A stretch of 64,000 nucleotides of DNA, from the NCBI RefSeq assembly GCF_028128765.1, contig NZ_LBJG01000093.1, forward strand, positions 124,001-188,000. The letters are read 5' to 3'. This DNA comes from Bradyrhizobium sp. CCBAU 51627. GTDB taxonomy: Bacteria > Pseudomonadota > Alphaproteobacteria > Rhizobiales > Xanthobacteraceae. A model generated the notes under the pieces. The model worked only from the letters and a program-made list of their open reading frames with translations, did no database searches and was not told the origin of the DNA. Of this stretch, positions 11,036 to 18,511 are shown one piece after another. The position numbers and the translations under genes are program-made. Each line of letters opens with the position of its first letter. Position 1 is the stretch's first letter.

Positions 11036-11338
11036 ATGGTCGACCTCAATACCGTCCTCACCAGGCTCAACGACCGCCTGCTCCGCCTCGAAGGCGAGCT
11101 GTTCGTGCTGCGCTCGCTGGCGCGTGCGACCCTGACCGCGGGTGACGATCACGCCGTGCGGATGCGCAAGCTGGTCGAAGCCGCCAAGGTTGCGCTCGAC
11201 GACGAGGCGAAACGTGAGCTGGACAAGCCGACGCGCAAATATGTCGATGCGGCAACGGCGCTGGTGGAGGAGCTGCTGGTCGAGCCAACCCCGGCGCGGC
11301 CGCTGTTCACGGTGATCGACGGCGGGCGGCGCGACTGA
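11036..11338 (+). CDS. Conserved hypothetical helical protein
   Basis: 100 residues from the ATG at 11036; a GTG at 11018 would add six residues. The sequence is hydrophilic and almost entirely helical in character (heptad-like LNDRLLRLEGELFVLRSLARA, then VRMRKLVEAAKVALDDEAKREL), which suggests a coiled coil. No catalytic motif or membrane segment is visible. It is followed 5 bases later by a convergent gene. Function unknown. Confidence 0.6.
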   Translation: MVDLNTVLTRLNDRLLRLEGELFVLRSLARATLTAGDDHAVRMRKLVEAAKVALDDEAKRELDKPTRKYVDAATALVEELLVEPTPARPLFTVIDGGRRD

Positions 11339-11343
11339 GCCCG

Positions 11344-11580
11344 TCAGTTCGGACGTGTCGTGCCGGCATCAGTCGATTCAGCCTTGAGCCGGCTGAGACC
11401 TTCCTCGATGATGGCGATCTCCTCGTCGATCTTGCTGATCGGCAGGCTGAAATCGTAAGCACCCGACCTGCTCTTCAGATCGACCGCGAGCCGCTGCCGG
11501 TGCATCATCAGCTCGTCGAGACCGCGACGGTTCTTCAGCCGGACATAGGCGTCCACGATCTGCGCAATTGCACTCGACAT
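11344..11580 (-). CDS. Conserved hypothetical helical protein
   Basis: 78 residues from the ATG at 11580 (MSSAIAQIVDAYV); the open frame extends upstream to 11631, but that part looks unlike a protein N-terminus. The sequence is charged and helical, with KNRRGLDELMMHRQRLAVDL and IDEEIAIIEEGLSRLKAE. No motif I recognise. Convergent with the helical protein gene ending at 11338. Confidence 0.55.
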   Translation of the reverse strand: MSSAIAQIVDAYVRLKNRRGLDELMMHRQRLAVDLKSRSGAYDFSLPISKIDEEIAIIEEGLSRLKAESTDAGTTRPN

Positions 11581-11914
11581 GAAATCGGTCCCGGCAAAAA
11601 TGCCCGCGCGACGCACCCGCGCCGGCGGCACATTCTTGGTGTCGCGGTACGCAATACAAATCCGCGACGGATTCGTCGATACGACAGGCGGGTTGAGAAC
11701 GCGTTACTGATTGATGATTTTGTGATGGCAGGAATGAAAAAGCCGCTGGCGATTGTGCCAGCGGCTTAAGCCGGGTTCGAAAACGGATGCGGATTGAAAT
11801 GTCGCCAGCCCCGGTGCGCACGTTCTAACGCAAAATCGCGGCTCCCTCTGTTCGAAAGCAGACTCAGGAACCGGCCTGTCTGGCGTTCGCCGTCCAACCG
11901 CGGCGATGCGGCAA
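11581..11914. other. Non-coding stretch with a minus-strand terminator
   Basis: About 330 bases without a convincing gene. The right part is the 3' region of the secreted-protein gene that ends at 11915, closed by the terminator at 11740-11767. Nothing resembling a tRNA or a repeat was found. A processed 3'UTR-derived small RNA is possible but only speculative. Confidence 0.5.
11737..11767 (-). terminator. Intrinsic terminator, minus strand
   Basis: A perfect 11-bp stem, AAGCCGCTGGC (11757-11767 read on the minus strand) pairing with 11740-11750, has a 6-base loop and is followed by a T run on the minus strand. It lies about 150 bases downstream of the gene ending at 11915. Confidence 0.8.
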
Positions 11915-12199
11915 CTAGTCCGTGACACAGAAATAGGCGCGCGGCAATTTGCGATTGGCGCTGTAGCGGTAATACGGTCGGTAGGCGTAGCTGCGAAAGA
12001 GCGCCGGCGGCTCCTCGCCGTAGTAAGCGCCGTGATAGAAATTGTGGATCGTCCCTTCTGCGCAGCGATAGGCATCCCAGGTCGGGCCGATGAAGGGCGC
12101 CACCCCGATCTCCGGAGGCACGCCCGGATATGGCCCACCGGCACGGGCCGGAGCGGCCGCAATCAGGACAGCAAGAATGACAAACCACGCGCAACGCAT
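11915..12199 (-). CDS. Small secreted hypothetical protein
   Basis: 94 residues from the ATG at 12199, chosen because it begins a clean signal peptide (MRCAWFVILAVLIAAAPARA). The longer open frame upstream to 12388 has no such start. The mature part is rich in Tyr and Pro (FYHGAYYGEEP, YAYRPYYRY) with two Cys, typical of small periplasmic proteins of Bradyrhizobium whose function is unknown. Confidence 0.65.
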   Translation of the reverse strand: MRCAWFVILAVLIAAAPARAGGPYPGVPPEIGVAPFIGPTWDAYRCAEGTIHNFYHGAYYGEEPPALFRSYAYRPYYRYSANRKLPRAYFCVTD

Positions 12200-12390
12200 G
12201 CGTTCGCTCCAGAGTGGTCGCAATGCGCCCAGGGAAGCACCGCAACAGCCGGCAACGCAATCACGGAGTTCATGCCCTCCGCGCCTGGCGCGCATTGTTG
12301 ATAACTGGCGCAAACGGGTCGCGGATGGTGACAGGGCACGCCGACGTGTTATCGGGAATAGAACGCAGTTGCGAGACGGATCGGACATCC

Positions 12391-12978
12391 ATGCGCATTA
12401 CCCTCGTCGGCTCCCGCCATTTCGGCGTGACCACCCTGAACATGCTCCGCGAGCATGGCGTCGGCATCGTGCGGATCGTGGTAGCTGACGCCGAGGACCG
12501 CTTGGCTGCAGCCGCGAAAGCCGCCGGCATCGAGGTGGTGGTGCAGGCCAACCCAAAGCTGGTGGTGGCCTCCGAGATCGCGCCCGACACCGATCTGATC
12601 ATCACCGCCCACAGCCATGCCCGGATCGGCAGGGACGCGCTGGCGGCAGCGAAGCTCGGCGGCATCGGCTATCACCCCTCGCTGCTGCCCCGCCACCGCG
12701 GCAAGGCCGCGGTGGAGTGGACCATCAAGGAAGGCGATCCGATCGCCGGCGGCACGATCTATCACCTCGCCGACCGTATGGACGCCGGCGCCATCGCCGT
12801 CCAGGACTGGTGCTTCGTCAAGAAGGGGGAGACCGCGCGCGAACTCTGGGAGCGTGCACTGGCCCCGCTCGGCCTCAAGCTGCTGGCCGACGTGATCGAT
12901 TATGCCAAGGTGCACAAGGCCCTGCCTGCCAAGCCCCAGGACGAGCAGTTCGCGACCTCCGCACCCAGTTTGTCCTAA
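12391..12978 (+). CDS. Formyltransferase-family protein (Fmt/PurN-like)
   Basis: 195 residues from the ATG at 12391 (MRITLVGSRHFG). It matches the N-terminal formyl-transferase domain of Fmt and ArnA: GYHPSLLPRHRGKAAVEWTI contains the SLLP-R-G formyl-folate site, and GGTIYHLADRMDAGAI follows. The C-terminal tRNA-binding domain of true methionyl-tRNA formyltransferase (about 310 residues) is absent, so it probably formylates a small molecule, such as an amino sugar, in the cytoplasm. No sugar-pathway genes are adjacent. Confidence 0.75.
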   Translation: MRITLVGSRHFGVTTLNMLREHGVGIVRIVVADAEDRLAAAAKAAGIEVVVQANPKLVVASEIAPDTDLIITAHSHARIGRDALAAAKLGGIGYHPSLLPRHRGKAAVEWTIKEGDPIAGGTIYHLADRMDAGAIAVQDWCFVKKGETARELWERALAPLGLKLLADVIDYAKVHKALPAKPQDEQFATSAPSLS

Positions 12979-13000
12979 CCGGCCCTTCCGGGTCGCTTCC

Positions 13001-13019
13001 CACGTTAACGATTAACGTG
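13001..13019. promoter_or_regulatory. Perfect palindrome CACGTTAA-CGA-TTAACGTG
   Basis: An 8-bp perfect inverted repeat with a 3-base centre lies 22 bases after the formyltransferase stop and about 155 bases before the next gene. It has no T run, so it is more likely a protein-binding site than a terminator. A second weak hairpin, 13071-13090, followed by three T, lies between it and the next gene. Confidence 0.4.
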
Positions 13020-13174
13020 AGGAGGCCTTGATTTCGCTTCCGAAATCGGAACCGGAAACGCAAATAAACCATTGTTTCCACAGGAACAATTTTCGACTTT
13101 GCATTGCATCAAATTTCCGTCACATTCCGTCCCAATAAGAGTCAGCATATCAGACAGATTCAAGGACGGAATTC

Positions 13175-13525
13175 ATGCGTTTTGCTCGCATCGCGGCGTT
13201 CTGTGCCGCTTCAGTTATTACCTCCACCCTCGCCGCCCCTGCACTCGCCCAGACTCCTTATGATGGCAATTGGCAGGTCACCATCGTGACCAAGACCGGC
13301 TCCTGCGAGCCGACCGCAAGCTCCATGCTGACTGTTGCCGACGGCAAGATCACCGCGCCCGGCGCTAACGTTTCCGGCACCATCGGCAGCGGGGGTCTTG
13401 TGAAAGTTTCGATCAATGGTGCATATGCTAACGGTCAACTCAGCGGCAACGCCGGATCGGGGAAGTGGAATGGAGCATCTGCAGGCATACCGTGCAGCGG
13501 GCGGTGGGAAGCATCGCGCCAATAA
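13175..13525 (+). CDS. Small secreted hypothetical protein
   Basis: 116 residues with a signal peptide ending ALAQ/TPYDG near residue 26. The mature part (YDGNWQVTIVTKTGSCEP ... GSGKWNG ... CSGRWEASRQ) looks like a small beta-sheet domain closed by a possible disulfide between two Cys. The repeating W and G pattern is shared with the protein encoded next, so the two may be distant paralogues. Function unknown. Confidence 0.7.
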   Translation: MRFARIAAFCAASVITSTLAAPALAQTPYDGNWQVTIVTKTGSCEPTASSMLTVADGKITAPGANVSGTIGSGGLVKVSINGAYANGQLSGNAGSGKWNGASAGIPCSGRWEASRQ

Positions 13526-14015
13526 ATCAAACTCGGCTCGCGCCTGGAACCGGCGGCTGCTGATCGCGGCCGCCGTTTTGTTTACGGCAGGACTCGCCAC
13601 CTCTGAAAGCAAGGCCCAGTCGGGCCCGTTCGCCCCGATGGCCGGCAGCTGGAGCGGGGGCGGCACCGTCAGTCTCGAGGACGGATCGACGGAACGGATC
13701 CGTTGCCGGGCCAAATACGCCCCGATCGGCCCTACGATGGAAATGACGCTGACCTGCGCCAGCGACGCCTACAAATTCATCCTCTCCGCGAACGTTCAGT
13801 CGGCGGGTAATACCATCACGGGAAGCTGGTCCGAGTCCAGCCGCAACATCTCCGGCTCGCTCCAGGGCCGCGGCGGCGGCGGAAACTTCGAGGTGGTCGT
13901 CGCCGCGGCCGGCTTCAACGCCAACATCGTGCTGAGGACGAGCGGCAATAAGCAGACCGTCACGATGCGCGCGGACAGCCAATTCCGCGGCGCCAACATC
14001 TCAATGTCGCGCTGA
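13470..14015 (+). CDS. Secreted hypothetical protein, overlapping its upstream neighbour
   Basis: 181 residues from the ATG at 13470, preceded by GGGGAAG. This start lies 56 bases inside the upstream gene in another frame. The N-terminus carries an extended basic region and then a hydrophobic segment (RRLLIAAAVLFTAGLATSESKAQ), so it is likely exported. The mature part has WSGGGTVSLEDGSTERIRC, GNTITGSWSESSRNISGSL and GGNFEVVV, a beta-rich family common in Bradyrhizobium but without known function. Overlap suggests coupled translation with the gene at 13175. Confidence 0.7.
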   Translation: MEHLQAYRAAGGGKHRANKSNSARAWNRRLLIAAAVLFTAGLATSESKAQSGPFAPMAGSWSGGGTVSLEDGSTERIRCRAKYAPIGPTMEMTLTCASDAYKFILSANVQSAGNTITGSWSESSRNISGSLQGRGGGGNFEVVVAAAGFNANIVLRTSGNKQTVTMRADSQFRGANISMSR

Positions 14016-14036
14016 GAGCGCCGCACTCGAGACATC

Positions 14037-14065
14037 GACCCGGCGACCTCGCCGGGTCTTTTTTA
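14037..14065 (+). terminator. Intrinsic terminator
   Basis: GACCCGGCGA (14037-14046) pairs perfectly with TCGCCGGGTC (14049-14058) and is followed by six T. It closes the two overlapping secreted-protein genes. Confidence 0.85.
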
Positions 14066-14263
14066 TGCGCCAGGCACCAACACCGTGACTTCGATCTCGG
14101 TCGATGGGACTGCCAACAGAGAGCAGCGTCGACGGCGGGAAGGTGCGCCCGAGCATCTCCTGTCACGCCGCTGCGCATCGCTGCATCCGCAGATTTGGCC
14201 GTTGCAAACCCATACGATGTCGCCGATACCGGCTTCCCCCAGGTTCTCTCTTATCCAGCACCG

Positions 14264-15139
14264 ATGAGCGCAACACCGTCCAAAACCATGGCCGCCCTGT
14301 GGATGGCCGGATGGCTGTCCCTGATGCTGATCATGGCGGTCGCGGGGCGCGAGACCACGCGCGACTTGAGCGTCTTTCAGATCATGCTGGTTCGGTCGTT
14401 GATCGGCTTTATGCTGCTCCTGCCGATTATCTATCGCTCGGGCGGCTTCAAGGCGGTCGCGACCAAACGGCTGCCCCAGCACCTCGCTCGTAACGCGGTG
14501 CATTATTTCGCGCAGCTCGGCTGGTTCTACGCACTGACGCTGATCGGGATCGGTCAGGTCGTCGCCATCGAATTCACGATGCCGATCTGGACCGCGCTGC
14601 TGGCTGCAACGTTCCTGTCTGAGCGCATGACGTCCTGGAAGATCGGAGCTATTGTGCTCGGCATCGTCGGCGTCGTCATGATCGTGCGGCCCGCGACGGG
14701 CGAGATCAATCCGGGCCAGTTGATCGCGCTCGGGGCTGCGATCGGCTTCAGCATTTCGATGGCTTTGGCGAAGTCGTTGACGCGGACCGAGAGCGCGTTG
14801 TCGATCCTGTTCTGGATGGTCGTGGTGCAGATGGTCATGGGCCTGCTGCCGACACTCTATGTCTGGACCTGGCCGTCAGCCACGCTCTGGGCCTGGCTCT
14901 TCGTCATCGGGGTCTGCGGCACTTTTTCGCACTATTGCCTCGCCAGCGCGCTGCGCTACGCGGATGCGACCATTGTGGTCCCCATGGACTTCCTGCGGGT
15001 TCCGCTCACCGCGACAGCCGGCTGGCTGCTCTATTCCGAGCGGCTCGACGCCTGGACCGTGCTGGGCGCGGCCCTGATCCTGTGCGGCAATCTGCTGAAT
15101 TTGAAGCCGCCCGCCCCGATTCCCGCCCGCGCCCAGTGA
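14264..15139 (+). CDS. EamA/DMT-family transporter
   Basis: 291 residues from the ATG at 14264. Ten hydrophobic segments in two EamA repeats can be seen, the first from about residue 12 to 140 and the second from about 150 to 282. FTMPIWTALLAATFLSERMT and MDFLRVPLTATAGWLLYSERL are the equivalent conserved helices of each half. Drug/metabolite transporters of this kind usually export amino acids, nucleosides or drugs across the inner membrane. Substrate unknown. The gene stands alone. Confidence 0.85.
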   Translation: MSATPSKTMAALWMAGWLSLMLIMAVAGRETTRDLSVFQIMLVRSLIGFMLLLPIIYRSGGFKAVATKRLPQHLARNAVHYFAQLGWFYALTLIGIGQVVAIEFTMPIWTALLAATFLSERMTSWKIGAIVLGIVGVVMIVRPATGEINPGQLIALGAAIGFSISMALAKSLTRTESALSILFWMVVVQMVMGLLPTLYVWTWPSATLWAWLFVIGVCGTFSHYCLASALRYADATIVVPMDFLRVPLTATAGWLLYSERLDAWTVLGAALILCGNLLNLKPPAPIPARAQ

Positions 15140-15346
15140 ACCCGCGCGCGGCCTGAGGCGACACATCCAAGTGGTCGAGCGTGATTTGGATCACGTTGGA
15201 GCGGGCATTCCAGCGTGCACATTCGGCCACACAGCAACGGGTTGAACGAAGCTCCCTGTCGTTTGGGTGGCGTGAAGTCGGGCGGTTCGTGTAGGTTCGA
15301 CGCCAATTTGTTGCTGCCTGCCATTCGATTCTGTTGGGGATTTCAG

Positions 15347-16765
15347 ATGCGCACTCTCACCTTCATCGTATCGCTGATGTGCGTGGCGCTGTCCGTCGGG
15401 GCCGCCAAGGCCGACCGCCGCGTCGCTTTCGTCGTCGGCAACGGCGCCTACAAGAACGTCGCGCAATTGCCGAACCCGCCGATCGACGCCAAGGCGATGG
15501 CATCGACGCTGCGCAATGTCGGCTTCGAGGTGATCGAAGGATCCAACCTCACGCGCGACCAGATGACGGAGAAGCTGCTGGATTTCGGCCGCAAGGCGCA
15601 GGGCTCGGACATCGCGGTGTTCTATTATGCCGGCCACGGCATCGCCGTCGGCGGCACCAACTATCTCTTGCCCGTTGATGCCGACATCAAATCGGAGATG
15701 GACGTCAAGCTCGGGGCCGCCATCAATATCGACCTGACGCTCGACCAGACCATGGGCGATGCCAAGGTCAAGCTGGTGTTCCTCGACGCCTGCCGCGACA
15801 ATCCCTTCGCCGCGAAGATCAAGTCGAACTCCGCCACCCGCAGCGTCAACGTTCAGAGCGGCCTTGCCGAGATGAAGTCCGGCGAAGGCACGCTGATCGC
15901 GTTTGCCACCGGCCCCGGCCAGACCGCGCTCGACGGCCAGGAGGGCAATAACAGCCCATTCACCCGCGCGCTGATCGACAACATCACCAAGCCCGGCGTC
16001 GAGATCCAGCAGGCCATGACCTCGGTGCGCGCCCAGGTCAATGAGGAGACCCACAAGGGCCAGCTGCCCTGGGGTCACACCAACCTGATCGGGGCGGTCT
16101 ACCTCAACCAGGGGCCGGCGACCCAGGTCGCCAATGCGGCACCGACAGCAACCGCCTCGCCAGCCGCAGCGGCCGGCGGCTCCGAGGCTGAAGTCGAGTT
16201 CTGGCGCTCGGTGAAGGAATCCAACAAGCCGGAAGAGCTTAACGCCTACCTCTCGGCCTATCCCAACGGACAGTTCAAGCCGCTGGCGCTGGCACGGCTG
16301 GCGGCGATCCAGAACGGTCCGTCGACCACGACTCGCAACCTCAATGCCGGCGTCGATCCCGCCACCTTCACCGAAGACGCCAGCCAGCTCACCGAGGACC
16401 AGATCGGCCTCGACAAGGGGCAGCGCCGCGACGTGCAGCGCCGCCTCAACGGTCTTGGTTTCGACACCAAGGTGACCGGCGTGTTCAACGACGAAACCCG
16501 CTCGGTGCTGAAGCGCTGGCAGGCCGCCCGCGGCTATCCGTCGACGGGCTTCCTCAACAAGCTGCAGCACAAGGCCCTGCTCTCCGAGATCGTGGCGTCG
16601 ACGACAGCCGCGAGCCAGGACAGCCCCAAGCCGGCCCGGCACGCGGCTCCCCCGCCCGCGCAGAGCGCACCGGTTCAGCATCGCAACAGCGCTGGCGATG
16701 CTGCCGGCGCAGCCTTCGTGGGCGGAGTAGTCGGCGGCATGATGGGCGGCATGTTCCGCCACTAA
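15347..16765 (+). CDS. Exported caspase-like (peptidase C14) protein with a peptidoglycan-binding-type domain
   Basis: 472 residues from the ATG at 15347, which begins a signal peptide ending near AAKA/DRRV. Residues about 24-260 are a caspase (p20) domain with the catalytic dyad visible: His97 in YYAGHG and Cys149 in FLDACRDNPF. A low-complexity Ala/Thr linker follows, then a short helical repeat (EVEFWRSVKESNKPEELNAYL) and a PG_binding_1-like domain near 370-430 (RRDVQRRLNGLGFDTKVTGVFNDETR). The C-terminus is Gly-rich (GGVVGGMMGGMF) and could insert into a membrane. Bacterial caspase-like proteins are periplasmic or signalling proteases; a wall-associated role is inferred from the domain pairing. 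Confidence 0.88.
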   Translation: MRTLTFIVSLMCVALSVGAAKADRRVAFVVGNGAYKNVAQLPNPPIDAKAMASTLRNVGFEVIEGSNLTRDQMTEKLLDFGRKAQGSDIAVFYYAGHGIAVGGTNYLLPVDADIKSEMDVKLGAAINIDLTLDQTMGDAKVKLVFLDACRDNPFAAKIKSNSATRSVNVQSGLAEMKSGEGTLIAFATGPGQTALDGQEGNNSPFTRALIDNITKPGVEIQQAMTSVRAQVNEETHKGQLPWGHTNLIGAVYLNQGPATQVANAAPTATASPAAAAGGSEAEVEFWRSVKESNKPEELNAYLSAYPNGQFKPLALARLAAIQNGPSTTTRNLNAGVDPATFTEDASQLTEDQIGLDKGQRRDVQRRLNGLGFDTKVTGVFNDETRSVLKRWQAARGYPSTGFLNKLQHKALLSEIVASTTAASQDSPKPARHAAPPPAQSAPVQHRNSAGDAAGAAFVGGVVGGMMGGMFRH

Positions 16766-16788
16766 GCCGAGACCAGATCGCGAGACGC

Positions 16789-16816
16789 AAAAAGCCTGGC
16801 TCGCGCCGGGCTTTTT
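16789..16816 (+). terminator. Intrinsic terminator (works on both strands)
   Basis: AAAAAGCC-T-GGC and GCC-G-GGCTTTTT form a stem across a TCGC loop, with A on one side and T on the other. It lies between the caspase-like gene and the convergent BrnA-like gene and can end both transcripts. Confidence 0.8.
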
Positions 16817-16836
16817 CGTTGCTACGAGGAAGTGCG

Positions 16837-17076
16837 TTACTTCCCAGCCGCCTTGCGCAGCGCCTCGTTGATGCGGTCCTGCCAGCCGGGACCGCCCTCC
16901 TGGAAGAACTCCAGCACGTCCTGATCGAGGCGCAGTGTGACCTGCTCCTTGATGCCGGGAACGGCGTTCTGCTTCGGCGGCGCCGCGGCGACCTTGGCCG
17001 TCACCTTCTTGAACGCTGCCTCGGCTTCGGTCCGCGCGTCGCCAAGCGTCCGCGGCCGCCTCGGTTGATCCGCCAT
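16837..17076 (-). CDS. BrnA/DUF4415-like antitoxin-family protein, without a toxin partner
   Basis: 79 residues. The C-terminal half, VTLRLDQDVLEFFQEGGPGWQDRINEALRKA, matches the ribbon-helix-helix-like core of BrnA antitoxins and DUF4415 proteins, where the beta strand binds DNA and WQDRIN begins the second helix. The N-terminal 40 residues are basic and disordered (MADQPRRPRTLGDARTE). It starts 3 bases after the cysK stop, so it is co-transcribed with cysK. No BrnT-like toxin is adjacent, so it may act as a small transcription regulator. Confidence 0.7.
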   Translation of the reverse strand: MADQPRRPRTLGDARTEAEAAFKKVTAKVAAAPPKQNAVPGIKEQVTLRLDQDVLEFFQEGGPGWQDRINEALRKAAGK

Positions 17077-17079
17077 GAC

Positions 17080-18057
17080 CTAGATTCCTTCAAACAGAGC
17101 GGTCGAAAGATAGCGCTCGGAGAACGACGGCACGACCGCGAGGATGGTCTTTCCGGCAGCTTCCGGCCGCTTGCCGATCTGGAGCGCGGCTGCGATCGCA
17201 GCGCCCGAGGAGATGCCACCCGGAATGCCCTCATGCCGCGCCAGCGCCCGTGACGTCTCGAGCGCCGTCGTCGAGTTGATTTTCACGATCTCGTCGATCA
17301 CGGCGCGGTCGAGAATGTCAGGCACGAAGCCGGCGCCAATGCCCTGGATCTTGTGCGGCGTGTGCTGGCCGCCTGACAGCACCGGGCTTTCCTCCGGCTC
17401 GACGGCGACTACCCGCAAGGATGGCTTGCGCGGCTTCAGAACCTGGCCGACACCCGTGATGGTGCCTCCGGTGCCGACGCCGGCGACGAAGAAGTCGATG
17501 TTGCCTGATGTGTCATTCCATATCTCCTCCGCCGTGGTGCGGCGATGCACCTCGGGATTGGCGAGGTTCTTGAACTGCTGCGGCATCACCGAGTTCGGTG
17601 TCGTCTTCAGGAGCTCTTCGGCGGCTGCGATCGCGCCCTTCATGCCTTGCGCAGCCGGCGTCAGCACCAGTTCGGCGCCGAGGAAGGCGAGCATCTTGCG
17701 CCGCTCGATCGACATGGATTCCGGCATCACGAGCTTCAACCGGTAACCGCGTGACGCCGCGACGAAGGCGAGTGCGATGCCGGTGTTGCCGGAGGTCGGC
17801 TCGATCAGCACGGTGTCGGGCTTGATGATGCCCGCCTTCTCCATGGCGATGATCATGGCCGCACCGATGCGGTCCTTCACGCTCGCGGCCGGATTGAAAT
17901 ATTCAAGCTTTGCCAGAATGGTCGCATTGACGCCTTGCATGCCCGGCAGCCGGCGCAGGCGCACGATTGGCGTGTCGCCAAAAGCCTCGACGATCGAGTC
18001 ATAAACCCGGCCGCGACCCGGTTGGTGCGCTGCACCCGTGGTGGACGATGCGTCCAT
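17080..18057 (-). CDS. cysK: Cysteine synthase A (O-acetylserine sulfhydrylase)
   Basis: 325 residues from the ATG at 18057, preceded by AAGGGAG. The open frame extends 45 bases upstream, but that ATG lacks a ribosome site. The PLP lysine is Lys61 in SVKDR, the substrate loop is PTSGNTG and the phosphate-binding loop is GTGGTITG. The enzyme converts O-acetylserine and sulfide to cysteine in the cytoplasm. Length and motifs are normal for the family. It is followed 3 bases later by the BrnA-like gene, an unusual partner. Confidence 0.93.
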   Translation of the reverse strand: MDASSTTGAAHQPGRGRVYDSIVEAFGDTPIVRLRRLPGMQGVNATILAKLEYFNPAASVKDRIGAAMIIAMEKAGIIKPDTVLIEPTSGNTGIALAFVAASRGYRLKLVMPESMSIERRKMLAFLGAELVLTPAAQGMKGAIAAAEELLKTTPNSVMPQQFKNLANPEVHRRTTAEEIWNDTSGNIDFFVAGVGTGGTITGVGQVLKPRKPSLRVVAVEPEESPVLSGGQHTPHKIQGIGAGFVPDILDRAVIDEIVKINSTTALETSRALARHEGIPGGISSGAAIAAALQIGKRPEAAGKTILAVVPSFSERYLSTALFEGI

Positions 18058-18280
18058 GATGAACTCCCTTTGGCAACAATTTGTACTTCTGGCGCTGTGC
18101 ATGCGCAGTTACGGTCAGCTTATGACGACACGCAAGCGACAATGCGGCACATGTTAAATACGCTGCATCGCAAAACCGCGTGAGCTTTAATTATCAGAAA
18201 ACCAACGCATTTGTGTTGCGACCTCGTCAACCGATTCTGCTTATGTTAGACTTAGGTCTCAAAGCAGGGAGGTCACCACG

Positions 18281-18499
18281 ATGTCAGCAGTCGCTGAAGT
18301 GTTGTCGACCGTCGCGCCAAGGCGTGATCCGCGTTGCAGCGAGTTGCCCACCTGTCCGGTTTGCGCCGACTCCATGGTCGCCGCCGAAGCTTCCGCTTAC
18401 CTCTCGGACCACATGATCAGCTATCTCTGGACCTGCGACAATTGCGGCTACGGCTTTGTCACAAAGCACGCCGTCAAGCAGCGGATCGTGTGCAACTGA
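18281..18499 (+). CDS. Small zinc-ribbon-like hypothetical protein
   Basis: 72 residues with two Cys pairs, CPVC (residues 25-28) and CDNC (about 52-55), which could bind one zinc. GGGAGG lies 8 bases before the ATG. The rest is hydrophilic with an Arg-containing C-terminus (KQRIVCN). I do not recognise the family; small zinc-ribbon proteins of this size are frequent in Bradyrhizobium. It ends 12 bases before the convergent tgt gene. Confidence 0.65.
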   Translation: MSAVAEVLSTVAPRRDPRCSELPTCPVCADSMVAAEASAYLSDHMISYLWTCDNCGYGFVTKHAVKQRIVCN

Positions 18500-18511
18500 T
18501 CTTTGATCGAT

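Noticed and set aside
11771..11914. tRNA-like segment (GGTTCGAAAA)
   Set aside because: No acceptor stem, anticodon arm or 3' end could be paired around it.
16837..17076. Complete toxin-antitoxin module
   Set aside because: No toxin reading frame is adjacent; only the antitoxin-like gene is present.
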